In this document: one piece after another, positions 1 through 48,766 of the stretch
How positions within the stretch are numbered: position 1 is the stretch's first letter
Layout: each line of letters opens with the position of its first letter
From: Telmatactis stephensoni
Taxonomy: Eukaryota; Cnidaria; Anthozoa; Actiniaria; Isophelliidae
Direction of reading: 5' to 3'
DNA: 64,000 nucleotides
Assembly: GCA_029948255.1 (NCBI GenBank)
Contig: JALIZF010001758.1
Location: forward strand, 642,823 to 706,822
The notes under the pieces: generated by a model
Seen by the model: only the letters and a program-made list of their open reading frames with translations
The model's database searches: none
Told to the model about the DNA's origin: nothing
Program-made: the position numbers and the translations under genes

Positions 1-991
1 GCAACTTCATGGCCTGCTCTCACCAAATAGTGGTGTGGGTTCTTTAACGTCCATCCAATGCAAGTCGTGAAGTGTGGAGAGACGGGGCCTACGGTTTAAC
101 GTCCTTATTCAAGAAGATGTGAAGGACGTCTATCCATTTGCAGATGTTAAATATAGGGTCAAACGCTAGGGCGAGGGTTTGCATTGAATATTTTTTTAAT
201 TTTTGGTTTCCCCCTTTCCTCTCCCTTCTCACCTTCCCTACACTCACCCATTCTTGGCTCGTCCAGGTATTCTTGGCGCTCACTTTTAGTGATTCTGGAG
301 AGAAAAGGAGGGACTGCGTGCTCGAAGCGTCTATGTTGCAATTAGCTCTCAAGCAGTAATTCGCTCTGTCTATTTTCCCCGGTCTATTTTGCTTTGTTGC
401 TAGTAGGAACTAAGTATGGCACACACTTTCCTCATCGCTATAAATGCAACTTCCAGCATTCCTGATTATCAATATTAGAGAGCTGAAACTTCACGTAAAC
501 GGGAAGCGGCAGACGGCAGAGAGGATCACGTGACCTCGTTTTTTGCGTCTGGCGTTGCCGTTTTAACTTAACGTAACTTCACGAGAATCTGAGCCATTTC
601 AAGTTGGATGTAAACGCTAGAAGTTACTCTCACATTTACGCGTGCAAAACGCGCCTCGCCATGTGCGAAAAATCGTCACATGATCCTTTGTGACGTCTGC
701 CATTTCCCGTTTACGTGAAGCAATACATTCGGTATATATTAAACCAAATGTTACGATTGATAACTAATACAGTAAGAAATCTTAACGATATGACGTATTG
801 CGCATGCTCAACACGTGATTGCTCGATGTCTTTCTATCACGCTGCGCCCTTTTTCTGAAGACAATCCTGGATATCCGCTCCTGGGCTATATACTACTATT
901 CTGTTTGACGTTGGTCAAGCTAAACGAACGTGAAATATGGTGGAGGGTCTGTGCAAGTGTTTATATATAAGATTAAACCTGGACTGCTTAC

Positions 992-3882
992 CTTTATCCA
1001 CTTGACAAACCACACCAGCATGTTCTCTATGGCCACAGTCATGTTTTGACCATCCATTGTGAGCACATTCTGCAATCGACGTTTCATTTCCAGTACATTC
1101 AACATTATCCAATAAGATTGGAAAGTTTTGCTCTCCTATGATTCTCCAAATTGGTCTTTCAGCTGCTTTGTAACCAAGCATTCGACAGATCACGTGAGCA
1201 TCATTTAGATCCCATAGATCGTCACAGACTGCTCCCCAGGTCCCTTGGTATTGAATTTCTACTCTGCCAGTATAGTTAACATTGGTTCTCGTCAGACGAA
1301 CTTTAATGGCTTTTTCCTCTGAAAGAAATGATTGATATTGGAAGAAGCCAGGAAATGGGTGAAAACTCGTAAATCTATGAATTAACTGATCAAATCTTAA
1401 GTTTTCATTATTCTGTGAGAAAAGAAAGAAAAAAGAAAATACACGTTTTTTGCTTCTTGAATTTGACTTCTGAAATCGCACTATTAAAGTGAAATTCTGT
1501 TCAATCAGACTTCAATGATGCCGACTCGCGGAAACTAGGACTCATCGAAACTGTAAGTTTGTACGTAATAAATGTTTATGTTAATGAAAATGAATATTCT
1601 TCAATAACAGAAAATGATAGTCAGTGACGATGTCTTATGACCTTCTTCTGGTGAAAGCAAGTGTTGGGTTGTACAAACCTAGGGTTAGTGCTTTGATTCT
1701 AGGGTTAGAAGTATTTTTGGGGTTGCCTTCGGTTAGGCCTAACACACATATGGTTAGGCCTGGGCCAAGGTTTAGGCAAACCAGGTCACATGATATGAAC
1801 TTACTCCAAAACTGATGACTTTCTGTCAACTGACACGTCTTTTCACAAAAAGGGCTGACAATGTGTTTAATTTGTCTTAAAAGGAAAAAAATGCGAATTT
1901 TCTAAAGTTGAAAAACATGAGATTGATAGCAGAGCTCCCATCGACTTGTCAGCTATGGTTCAGAAGTCCATGGATTGGAAAAAAAATAAACGTTTGAAAA
2001 AAATCTTACTGCTAACTCAGAACAACGAAGATAAAAAAATATTATATATATCTTGAGATGTATGAAAGTAACACTCATCAAGATAAAAAGGTTTGATAAT
2101 AAAGCATGTTATGAAGATTCATCGTATAATTTTCCAGAGCTTTTGGTTAGCTCATCAAACTTCAGAATCAATCCTTACGATAATATCGACAACTTAGAAT
2201 GATACGGTTTTTCGGGCCAAATGACTGCACGCTACAGCTAAAGGTACTGAAGGCATTCTTTGTGGTAGGTTAACACGAAACAGTAAACTTTTAAAATGCA
2301 ACGGACGCTACGTACCCTACCCTTACCGACAGTTAAGATATAATTTCATGACTTCGCCTATATGTAATCATATGGAATTAATATGCACAATACAAGTGTG
2401 TTTTCAAAAATCTCACAGAGTGCTCACCCTACAGGCTCGTGTTAAACACATTGTGCAAATTTATTCCAAATTAGTCTAATAGAATGGACGACATCTGTAA
2501 CTTCATTTTTTAAAGTATACAGACATGCATATTTCGGTAGTGTCAACTTCCTTCTTCAGTGTGAATGAACAAAGCATGACCGCGGTTCAATATACACCTA
2601 TTTCAAAAAAGGTCGTCGGGCGAGAGGCTTCAACTGCTTCAGGCCTACGCGACTAGACCGCAAAGAGGTATGGGTAATTGAAAAAACTTACTTTCTTTTT
2701 GGCTTTCGTCTTCATTTTAAACATCAATGAATAAAAGACTTTTATTAATTGTTCAAGTCCTGATAAGTGTAAAGAACTCGTCTTTCATAAAAAGGGGAAC
2801 CACGATTCTTATGAATGCATAAAGAACATTCCCCAATCTAACGAGCTTCCAATTTTTGGGTGTGACCTTTCAATCAAATTGCAGATTTGACAAGCATATG
2901 CACAACAAGCTAGTAAAAGAAAATAAGTCATTACATATTTTGAGGTATTTACGGAAGGAAGGCTTTAGCCAAGCTGAACTGGATCATGAAGACATGGGAG
3001 AAGGAAGTTGACACTATACCGAAACATGTTTGTATACATTAAAAAATGAAGTTACAGAATGTCGTCCATTCTATTAGACTGATAATTCGTTTGCTACTTC
3101 TTCGTCCTTTTGGAATTATTCTTTCTTTCTTTCTTTGTTTTTTATTCAGGGCTCCATTTAAACTAGCTCTGCTAAACTGGATGCATGCATGCACCTGTAT
3201 AAATATTGACCTAAAATATATTCCAAATTGAAATGGAAGCCATATGATTACTAGACTATACATTATAATTTGTGGCCTCCTGGCTCTATGTGGAACTCGT
3301 TTGGCTTCACCGAAGAAAAAACTTTGTTATCTATTTTAACAAAAAGGACGTAGTCTTAACGATTCTAAATAGTAAAATAGTTAGACGACAGAAACATTGC
3401 CTTTAAATTTTGATATGTTATTTTCTTTGCTGACTTCTGGTTTCACTTCAACTAAGCCTAAAATCCTCAATTTTTACTGCTTATATTTAGCCAAACAATT
3501 TAATTTCAAACCTAACATCTAAAACCAACATCGTAAAGTGAACACTTTTAACTATTGTAAATGGGCTTATTTGTTTCACTATTTGCTGAAAATTTGTTTG
3601 ATCTATTTGTGTTTGTGCTTAACAAACGATAAGAAGATAAAGATACCAATATAATAATTATTACTACTTATTGTTATCATTGTTTGGAGTCACTCTCTAT
3701 ATCACGTTTTTGCCACTGGTCTCATGTGCAAAAACAAATCGTTTTAAGCTCAGATAAACTGTTTCAGGAATTTGAAATTTTAGAAAAAACTTACTGTCGG
3801 CAGACTCGCTTTTCTTGTCCAGTAGCATTGTGACAACGATGATGATGAAGGTTTTCATGATCAACCAATTGTTGGTGTACAT
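992..3882 (-). CDS. SRCR receptor tyrosine kinase, gene C (5' part only; runs off left edge)
   Basis: Third tandem copy, cut by the window edge. Two exons are visible: the signal-peptide exon 3882-3795 (M-Y-T-N-N-W start, hydrophobic I-I-I-V-V-T-M-L-L core, GTAAGT donor, 88 nt, phase 1) and the first SRCR exon 1318-992 (327 nt, phase 1 to phase 1, GTAAGC donor). The SRCR exon keeps the six cysteines expected of group A domains and differs from copies A and B at scattered positions, such as W-R-I-I-G-E-Q where B has W-G-I-V-G-K-K. Bases 1-991 are the next intron and resemble 22650-23617 of gene B, so SRCR2 and the rest should lie to the left. Whether the remainder is intact cannot be seen. Confidence 0.75.
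2471..3080. repeat. Inverted repeat flanking the LINE remnant in gene C intron 1
   Basis: Left arm 2471-2556 and right arm 3001-3080 are reverse complements with few differences (TTAGTCTAATAGAATGGACG against CGTCCATTCTATTAGACT). Only the left-type arm remains in gene A (44444-44520) and only the right-type arm in gene B (26035-26115), so the three copies have lost different halves. Confidence 0.55.
2746..2990 (+). mobile_element. LINE reverse transcriptase remnant in intron 1 of gene C
   Basis: Shorter copy of the fragment at 25320-26015. Frames read P-D-K-C-K-E-L-V and, after a shift, F-Q-F-L-G-V-T-F-Q-S-N-C-R-F-D-K-H and L-R-Y-L-R-K-E-G-F-S-Q-A-E-L-D-H. It is uninterrupted at the point where copy B carries the 255-bp element, so it acts as the empty site. 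Confidence 0.6.
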
Positions 3883-6800
3883 TTTTAACAAAACGAACAA
3901 TTCACAAAGAAAGGTCTTCTTAGAAGATCATGAAGACGCGAGCAACTGGCACTTTTCAAATATCGGCAGCCTTAGAATATATGATTGTATGATAATTGAA
4001 CAGTCTGCTTTTCGTGGGTGTTAACTATAATAAGAAGTGTCTTAACACAATTAATATAGAACAGACATGAATACATTAAGAGTAGTTTTGATTTTTAAGT
4101 AAATAAAATAAATTTAAATAAAGTAAATTTTAAATCTTAATAAAAATATTTTTCTTATTCTAATGTTAAGGAAGCTGTTTCCAATACACAATGATGATAT
4201 ATCCTGAAAGAATAAGATATTTTTAGCCCTATATATACACCAATTTCAAACAACAGGTTGACTGTCAGAGACCTGAATCTGACATCTAATCTATCAAACG
4301 GAATAACTAGCTGCAAATTTTGATATATACAAACAAAGCCCAACGATGTAGTTTTGTATGTAAGTTTTGAGTTATTATTTAAAATTGATTGTCCTCTTTA
4401 GTATTTTAGTCAAGAAACACAAAAGTACAAACCTACGTTCAGATCCAGATTGACACACGTCAACGTCAGTTCAGTGAAATAGACGTATATACCTTGTGAA
4501 ATATGGCAAGTAATAATGCATGGAAAGTATCATATTTGAACTAGAAGAAATATATCTACTTTTATAATATGAAATAAATGAAGCTTAATATTTAGTATCT
4601 CACGAAATGCATATTGAACTCTCTAACGGCCTCGTGATTACCTGATTGAAGTCGATCGCTAAATGAAATTCTAGACGTTTATTCGTTGTGTTATCATTAT
4701 AGGTTTTATACATATACTTACAAAGAACAACACATATCACTACATCGACTGATACCAAAGAAAACAGTTTAGACAAAGCAGCTTTTACGTTACAAATAAC
4801 AATGGTTGGATAAACGTTGTTTAAAAGGATAATTATGAAGTAATATAAAAAACTCATGAATTTGAAGACTGTCTTCCGACCACGTGTTCGATTACGCAGC
4901 GAGCCGAGGTTACAAAAATTAATTTTCTTTTTCACTAGATAAGGCACCATAAGAGAGCGAAACTGGCGCATTGATGTCTACGCTATAAGTGCGTACGTGC
5001 TTGGCACGCACGTTAATTGGCGTCAACTTCCTGTTGCTAAAAATAACCTTAAGCGCCAAGCACATCGCGCAGACATCAGTTGCAATTTAACAAATTGAAG
5101 ATGGTTTTGAGTTGTCTGTCCTCTTATTGACACACTCTTGACGTCATAAAATGTTTAAAACTCAAGTAGAATCACGAGCGCAGCGAGTGGTTTCACTGCA
5201 AAGTTTTGAACATTTTATGTTTTCTACAACTTGTCTCGCAATAGCGTTGCAAAACTGAAGTTACTCGAACCATTGCAAGGGTGTTACACAGCGCAGCGCC
5301 GAAAAACGTTGCAGCAATCGTTTTGAGGTGATGTAACTTGTTTTTTAACGGCATTGCGACAGGAGTTACAGAAAATATTGCGCCGTGTAACAACGGCTTT
5401 GGAGACAAAACTCATGCGAGATGGTAGATCAATGTCGTTACAAGATGGTTGCAATCATTAAAAGGCACAGGTGCATGGGCAGGTTTTTATGGGCGCTATG
5501 CCCACATATAAGATCCTTTCATTCGTCTTTAATTTAACCGGCTAAAAAGTGACAGTAGGTATAACAGATAAATTGCATAGCTAGGAAAGTCGAAAATTTT
5601 TGTTTTGAATGGACATATAGGGAGCCCAACGGCTGTACGTCCGTTCGTCTGTGCGTTCGTCCGTCCGTCCGTGTACATCGCGATGCTGATTGGCTGATTG
5701 CTTTTTGGCGCCAACTTGACGTGCGCCGACACTTTGACAACTGAACATTTCAAGTTTCCTTGCAGTTTTAACTTGCAAAACTTAAAACTATTATTCTGGA
5801 AACGTCTTATAATTAAGCGATTTTTATGGACATTGATCTGTGACAATCTTGACATGTTAAGTCAAAAAAAATCGTACGTTTGAAGTCTTTTTTCGGGCCC
5901 GGTGTCGTTTCAAAAACTTCTCGAAAGACGAAGGACACTTTCAAAGTTGGACGACTTTTTAGTTGGATCACAGGGAGCCCAAGCTATATTTCTGAGTGAT
6001 ATCTAAGAGAGGAGAAAATGATTTAAAATAAAGTTGAAACCTCTCAAATGTATTATTTATTTGATCTAAAAAACGATTTTTAAGAAATCCCCCTCCATAG
6101 TAATAATATATGGCAAGGGTGGAAACTGCGCCTCGAAGCCCCCTAAAAAAGCCTTCTAACGGCTCGACAAGAATTCAATTTTTGAACACAAAATCACTCC
6201 GTACCGAGTTCAAAACCACAACATCACACAAGAAAACACTTCTTTTACCTTGTCAATGTCAACGGCCTGCAAAATCAAACTTTTTGTAGGTGAAATACTC
6301 GCTGAAAGCTAGAGGTCCCTAGCGAACCAAGCTCCTCATGCGTGTCGAGTGTAAGTAGGTCGCGACCGTGCAAAAGGCAAATCTTCAGGGGGTAGAGTGG
6401 GGTCGCGCTATTTTATCAGAAAAACAAAACAACAGCTAGCTTTTTGTTGAAAAAACTTTTTTTTTGCGCCAGTAATGACGATTGATAGTGTCGTGTGAGA
6501 GGGTTTTCCCTGTTGCTTGCGTTTGTAAATTTTCTTGAAACACCAAGACAGGCAATACACCTTCATCAAAAAATGCAGCCGCCATATTTGACATGTGGAG
6601 GCAAAAAAGTGACCAATAGTGATTGGCAACTTCGATTAGATAGTAATTATTATTCACTGTTTTAATATACCCAATATTTGTCAGGGGTGGATTCAGGATA
6701 TTCAGAAAGACGAGGCCGGAACTCCGAGTTGGACAGTAACGAAAAAAGCTATGATTCCATTTGACAAGCCAGAACTTTAACAAAAACTTAAGAATAAAAT

Positions 6801-6993
6801 TAAGGACCTGCGGCTCCCTCGAACTCTACCTAAATCCGCCCCTGATGCATGGTTGTTAAGTAACGATAGAATAATTACTCAATGATAGTTTATATTGTGC
6901 AGACACTGAAATGACCCTGCACATAAAACCTGTATTGAATAAATCGTACACATTAACCTTTTGAATGTCTATTCTAAACATTCCTTACAGAAG

Positions 6994-7148
6994 AAGACTG
7001 CGAGCAGTCCCTCCTTAGTCTTCTTTCCCCTCCAGAATCAGTAAAAGCGAGTGCCAAGAATACTTGGACGAGCAAACATCCATGCAGGTATTCTTGGCAT
7101 TCGCTTTTACTGATTCTGGAGGGAAATGGAGAGACTGCTCGCAGACTT
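6994..7148. repeat. Foldback element downstream of gene B
   Basis: Inverted arms sharing CTCCAGAATCAGTAAAAGCG and TGCGAGCAGTC. Duplicate at 30053-30213; a single related arm lies at 255-330 and 22910-22970. Confidence 0.7.
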
Positions 7149-7605
7149 TTACAGAAAGTCCTCGGGAACCTTCTTAAATTTATCATATCCAGAGGGCACT
7201 GGAGTGTTTCTAGCCATTTATTTAACACGGCCCCAGATAGCAAACTGATTCATACTTATTCTACTTCTTTATTACAGACAGTATATACTGTATTGAAATG
7301 TATCTTGTAAGTTGAAATATTGTACTGATTATAGTAGAGTCATAAGCAAATGTACATGGTGCTGGGCCCATTAGACATCAAGTACGCGCATTTGATCATT
7401 ACGCCATGAAAAATGCGCTTTATAAGTTAATAAATTTTTTACAACATTTGACTAAAATCTTGCAATCTGATTGGCCGAGACCCATTGTTAATAAGAGTAC
7501 TGACAATAGCTGAGCCAACATGTCACGCTCGTCCTTATAGAAAAAAGTTTGGGACAGTTTTTCAAACAGATTTGGACGGAAAAGATCTAAGATAATGCTG
7601 TAAAA

Positions 7606-7790
7606 AACAAATTGAAGATAGTTTTCCATTGTCAGTACTCTTATTAATCATGGATGACGTCAAAAAATGTCGAAAACTTAGCAGTGAAACCACTGCCTGC
7701 GCTCGTGGTTCCACTTTTGTTTTGAACATTTTTTGACGTCATCCATGATTAATAAGAGTACTGACAATGGAAAACTATCTTCAATTTGTT
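7606..7790. repeat. 185-bp foldback with perfect 65-base arms downstream of gene B
   Basis: Arms run from AACAAATTGAAGATAGTTTT to GACGTCAAAAAATGT and are perfectly inverted around a loop of about 55 bases. The same element is at 30656-30840; related half-copies are at 5090 and 25080. Confidence 0.78.
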
Positions 7791-8172
7791 AAATTATTAT
7801 TATTAAGTAATTAAATCTACAAACAGATCAAGTAGATGATTACATACCTTTTTGATCATAAAAAGGAGCACTTATCTCTACTCGGTCATAAAAAGCTTGA
7901 AAATGACGTCATAAACTCTACAGTAAATACACCTCTATAATACGAACATTTTTCTCCGGCCCCTTCGGTGTCCGCATTAGAAAAGCATGTGTACACGCGT
8001 TTTAGCACTAGTTGTTCTCTATACATAAACATGAAAAATACATTTCTGTTTAAGATAAAATAATGAACGCGCGCATGCGCAGTAAACTGCAAAACGAAAT
8101 TGGATAAAGTTTTGAAATAATCTAAATAACGTGTACGCATTTTTGACAGGGCCGCATAAAACCAAGCTGTGG

Positions 8173-8178
8173 TTTATT
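8173..8178 (-). terminator. Poly(A) signal of gene B
   Basis: AATAAA on the minus strand about 45 bases past the stop codon, implying a very short 3' UTR. Confidence 0.45.
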
Positions 8179-8221
8179 ACAAATCCTGTAATCTGATTGG
8201 CTCGCAACTTAGTACACTAGC

Positions 8222-26951
<18,730 letters not shown>

Positions 26952-28021
26952 TTTTAACAAAACGGGCAATTCACAAAGAAAGGTCTTCTTAGGAGATGAG
27001 GAAGATGCGAGCAACTGGCACTTTTCAGATGTCGGCAGCCTTAGAATATATGATTGTATGTTAATTGAACAGTCTTCTTTTCGTGAGTGTTAACTTTATA
27101 GTAAGACGTGTCTTAACACAATTAATATAGAACAGACATGAATACATTAAATTCTTGTGGAGCCCTCAATTCTAGTATATAAATGAGTAGTTTATTTGGA
27201 CTTTTAAGTTAATATAACAAACTTAAATATAGTAAATTTTAAATATGAAAATATTTTTCCTAGACCTGTTCTAATGTTAAGGAAGCTGTTTCCAATACAC
27301 AATTATGATATATCGTGAAAGAATAAGATATTCCCCCCCCCCCCCCCCCGCAACATATACACCAATTTCAAACAACAGGTGGGAATAACTAGCTGCAAAT
27401 TTTGATATATACAAACAAAGCCCAACGATGTAGTTTTGTATGTAAGTTATGAGTTTTTATTTAGAATTGATTGTCCTCTTTAGTATTTTAGTCAAGAGAC
27501 ACAAAAGTACACACCTATTGTTCAGATCCAGATTGACACACGTCAACGTCAGTTCAGTGAAATAGACGTATATACCTTGTGAAATATGGCAAGTAATAAT
27601 GCATGGAAAAGTATTATATTTGAACTAGAAGAAATATATCTACTTTTATAATATGAATTTAATCAAGCTAAATATTTAGCATCTTACGAAATGCATATTG
27701 ATCTCTCCAGCCCTCGCGATTACCTGATTGAAGACGATCTATAAATGAAATTCTAGTTTATTCGTTGTGTTGTCATTATAGGTTTTATACATACTGACAA
27801 AGTACAACAAATATCACTATATCAACAAACCAAAGAAAACAGTTTAGACAAATCAGCTTTTACAAATAACAACAGTTGAAGAAACGTTGTTCAAAAAAGG
27901 ATAATTATAAAGTAATATTAAAAGCTCATGACTTCCGACCACATGTTCGATTACACAGCAAGGTTACAGACATTAGTTTTTTATCATTTCACTAGAAAAC
28001 ATCTTTTAGACAAGGCACCAT

Positions 28022-28160
28022 AGGAGAGCGAAACTCGCGGATTGATGTCTGCGCTAAATGTGCGCGCTTGGCACGCGCGTTGGCGTCAACTTCCTGTTAC
28101 TAAAAATAACCTTCATCACCAAGCTCATCGCGCAGACATCAATACCAGTTTCGCTCTCTT
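28022..28160. repeat. Foldback upstream of gene B
   Basis: Inverted AGAGCGAAACT and GATTGATGTCTGCGC arms around the GGCACGCGCG centre. A diverged copy is at 4952-5082. Confidence 0.6.
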
Positions 28161-28215
28161 ATTATTTTTGCTTTCTTGTTAAGATGTAAGGCTCCGTGTT
28201 TTGCAGTGATGCTTA

Positions 28216-28430
28216 GGCGCTTAAGGTACTGTTACACGCTGCAATGTTTTCTCCAACTTGTCTCGCAATAGCGTTGCAAAACTGAAGTTACACGAACCAT
28301 TGCAGGGGTGTTACACAGCGCAGCGCCGAAAAACGTTGCAGCAATCGTTTTGAGGTGATGTAACTTGTTTTTTAACGCCATTGCGACAGGGGTTACAGAA
28401 AAAATTGCACCGTGTAACAACGGCCTGTGG
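28216..28430. repeat. GTTACAC foldback element upstream of gene B
   Basis: Inverted GTTACACGCTGCAATGTTTT and GAAAAAATTGCACCGTGTAAC ends. Truncated copies at 5206-5400 and 52294-52430. Ends resemble those of the element at 55923. Confidence 0.55.
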
Positions 28431-28678
28431 AAACAGAACTCATGCGAGATCGTAGATCAATGTCGTTACAAGATGGTTGCAATCATTAAAAGGCACAGGT
28501 GGGCAGGTTTTTATGGGCGCTATGCCCACATATGAGATCCTTTCATTCGTCTTTAATTTAACCGGCTAAAAAGTGACAGTAGGTATAACAGATAAATTGC
28601 ATAGCTAGGAAAGTCGAGAATTTTTGTTTTGAATGGACATATAGGGAGCCCAACGGCTGTACGTCCGTTCGTTTGTGC

Positions 28679-28744
28679 GTCCGTCCGTCCGTCCGTCCGT
28701 CCGTCCGTCCGTCCGTCCGTCCGTCCGTCCGTCCGTCCGTCCGT
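28679..28744. repeat. (CCGT)n microsatellite
   Basis: About 16 tetramers upstream of gene B; the matching run at 5641-5672 near gene C is short and impure. Confidence 0.9.
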
Positions 28745-30052
28745 GTACATCGCGATGCTGATTGGCTGATTACTTTTTGGCGCCAACTTGACGTGCGCCG
28801 ACACTTTGACAACTGAACATTTCAAGTTTCCTTGCAGTTTTAACTTGCAAAACTTAAAAATATTATTCTGGAAACGTCTTATAAATTAAGCGATTTTTAT
28901 GGACATTGATCTGTGACAATCTTGACATGTTAAGTCAAAAAAAAGTCTTTTTTCGGGCCCGGTGTCGTTTCAAAAACTTCTCGAAAGACGAAGGACACAG
29001 AGAACGTTTTCAAAGTTGGACGACTTTTTAGTTGGATCACAGGGAGCCCAAGCTATATTTCTGAGTGATATCTAAAAGAGGAGAAAATGATTTGAAATAA
29101 AGTTGAAACCTCTCAAATGTATTATTTATTTGATCTAAAAAACGATTTTTAAGAAATCCCCCTCCATAGTAATAATATATGGCAAGGGTGGAAACTGCGC
29201 CTCGAAGCCCCCTAAAAAAGCCTTCTAACGGCTCGACAAGAATTCAATTTTTGAACACAAAATCACTCCGTACCGAGTTCAAAACCACAACATCACACAA
29301 GAAAACACTTCTTTTACCTTGTCAATGTCAACGGCCTGCAAAATCAAACTTTTTGTAGGTGAAATACTCGCTGAAAGCTAGAGGTCCCTAGCGAACCAAG
29401 CTTCTCATGCGTGTCGAGTGTAAGTAGGTCGCGACCGTGCAAAAGGCAAATCTTCAGGGGGTAGAGTGGGGTCGCGCTATTTTATCAACAAAACAAAACA
29501 ACAGCTAGCTTTTTGTTGAAAAAACTTTTTTCTTGCGCCGGTAATGACGATTGATAGTATGGTGTGAGAGGGTTTTCCCTGTTGCTTGCGTTTGTAAATT
29601 TTCTTGAAACACCAAGACAGGCAATACACCTTCATCAAAAAATGCAGCCGCCATATTTGACATGTGGAGGCAAAAAATTGACCAATAGTGATTGGCAACT
29701 TCGACTAGATAGTAATTATTATTCACTGTTTTAATATACCCAATATTTGTCAGGGGTGGATCCAGGATATTCAGAAAGACGAGGCCGGAACTCCGAGTTG
29801 GACAGTAACGAAAAAAGCTATGATTCCATTGACAAGCCAGAACTTTAACAAAAACTTAAGAATAAGGGGACCTGCGGCTCCCTCGAACTCTACCTAAATC
29901 CGTCCCTGATGGTTGTTAATTAACGATAGAATAATTACTAAATGATAGTTTATATTGTGCAGACACTGAAATGACCCCGCACATAAAACCTGTATTAAAT
30001 AAATCGTACACATTAACCTTTGGAATGTCTATTCTAAACATTCCTTACAGAA

Positions 30053-30213
30053 GTAGACTGCGAGCAGTCCCTCCTTAGTCTCCTTTCCCCTCCAGAATCA
30101 GTAAAAGCGAGTGCCAAATATACTTGGACGAGCAAACATCCATGCATGCAGGTATTCTTGGCATTCGCTTTTACTGATTCTGGAGGGAAATGGAGAGACT
30201 GCTCGCAGACTTT
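30053..30213. repeat. Foldback element downstream of gene A
   Basis: Copy of 6994-7148 from the segmental duplication. Confidence 0.7.
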
Positions 30214-30655
30214 TACAGAAAGTCCTCGGGAACCTTCTTAAATTTATCATATCCAGAGGGCACTGGAGTGTTTCTAGTCATTTGTTAAACACGTCCCCAG
30301 ATAGCAAACTGATCCATACTTAGTTATTACAGACAGTATGCACTGTATTGAAATGTATCTTGTAAGTTGAAATATTGTACTGATTATAGTAGAGTCATAA
30401 GTACATGGTGCTGGGCCCATTAGACATCAAGTACGCGCATTTGATCATTACGCCATGAAAAATGCGCTTTATAAGTTAATAAATTTTTTACAACATTTGA
30501 CTAAAATCTTGCAATCTGATTGGCCGAGACCCATTGTTAATAAGAGTACTGACAATAGCTGACGCCAACATGTCACGCTCGTCCTTATAGAAAAAAGTTT
30601 GGGACAGTTTTTCAAACAGATTTGGACGGAAAAGATCTAAGATAATGTTGTAAAA

Positions 30656-30840
30656 AACAAATTGAAGATAGTTTTCCATTGTCAGTACTCTTATTAATCA
30701 TGGATGACGTCAAAAAATGTCCAAAACTTAGCAGTGAAACCACTGCCTGCGCTCGTGGTTCCACTTTTGTTTTGAACATTTTTTGACGTCATCCATGATT
30801 AATAAGAGTACTGACAATGGAAAACTATCTTCAATTTGTT
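30656..30840. repeat. 185-bp foldback downstream of gene A
   Basis: Copy of 7606-7790 carried by the segmental duplication, same length. Confidence 0.78.
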
Positions 30841-31237
30841 AAATTATTATTATTAAGTAATTAACTGATCTACAAACAGATCAAGTAGATGATTACATAC
30901 CTTTTTGATCATAAAAAGGAACACGAAATACTGCACTCATGTCTACTCGGTCATAAAAAGCTTGAAAATGACGTCATAAACTCTACAGTAAATACACCTC
31001 TATAATACGAACACTTTTCTCCGGCCCCTTCGGTGTCCGCATTAGATACATATGTGTACACGCGTTTTAGCACTAGTTGTTCTCTATACATAAACATGAA
31101 AAATACATTTCCGTTTAAGATAAAATAATGAACGCGCGCATGCGCAGTAAACTGCAAAACGAAATTGGATAAAGTTTTGAAATAATCTAAATAACGTGTA
31201 CGCATTTTTGACAGGGCCGCATAAAACCAAGCTGTGG

Positions 31238-31243
31238 TTTATT
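31238..31243 (-). terminator. Poly(A) signal of gene A
   Basis: AATAAA on the minus strand about 45 bases past the stop, at the same place as in gene B. Confidence 0.45.
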
Positions 31244-31286
31244 ACAAATCCTGTAATCTGATTGGCTCGCAACTTAGTACACTAGC

Positions 31287-48766
<17,480 letters not shown>

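Larger units (their letters stand above)
3883..8221. other. Intergenic region between gene C and gene B
   Basis: No convincing gene. It holds a foldback at 4952-5082 (copy of the one at 28022), remnants of the 7606 foldback family at 5090-5170, a truncated copy (5206-5400) of the GTTACAC element seen whole at 28216-28430, a short CCGT run at 5641-5672, the foldback 6994-7148 and the palindrome 7606-7790. The open frame at 4600-4971 is not preserved at the matching sites in the other units. Confidence 0.6.
26952..31286. other. Intergenic region between gene B and gene A
   Basis: Copy of 3883-8221. No gene seen. It contains a C homopolymer near 27332-27349, the foldback 28022-28160, the GTTACAC foldback 28216-28430, a long CCGT microsatellite 28679-28744, the foldback 30053-30213 and the palindrome 30656-30840. 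Confidence 0.6.

Noticed and set aside
1678..1760. TAGGGTTAG motifs as interstitial telomere repeat
   Set aside because: Only scattered imperfect matches in unique sequence, not a tandem TTAGGG array.
4600..4971. Minus-strand frame of 123 codons with hydrophobic stretches upstream of gene C
   Set aside because: The homologous sequence upstream of genes B (about 27700-27960) and A (about 49560-49870) has frame-breaking differences, so the frame is not conserved. A CAG|GTAATC donor-like site is shared, so a 5' untranslated exon is possible but unproved.
28679..28744. Possible CRISPR-like array
   Set aside because: It is a simple tetranucleotide repeat without spacers, in a eukaryotic setting.
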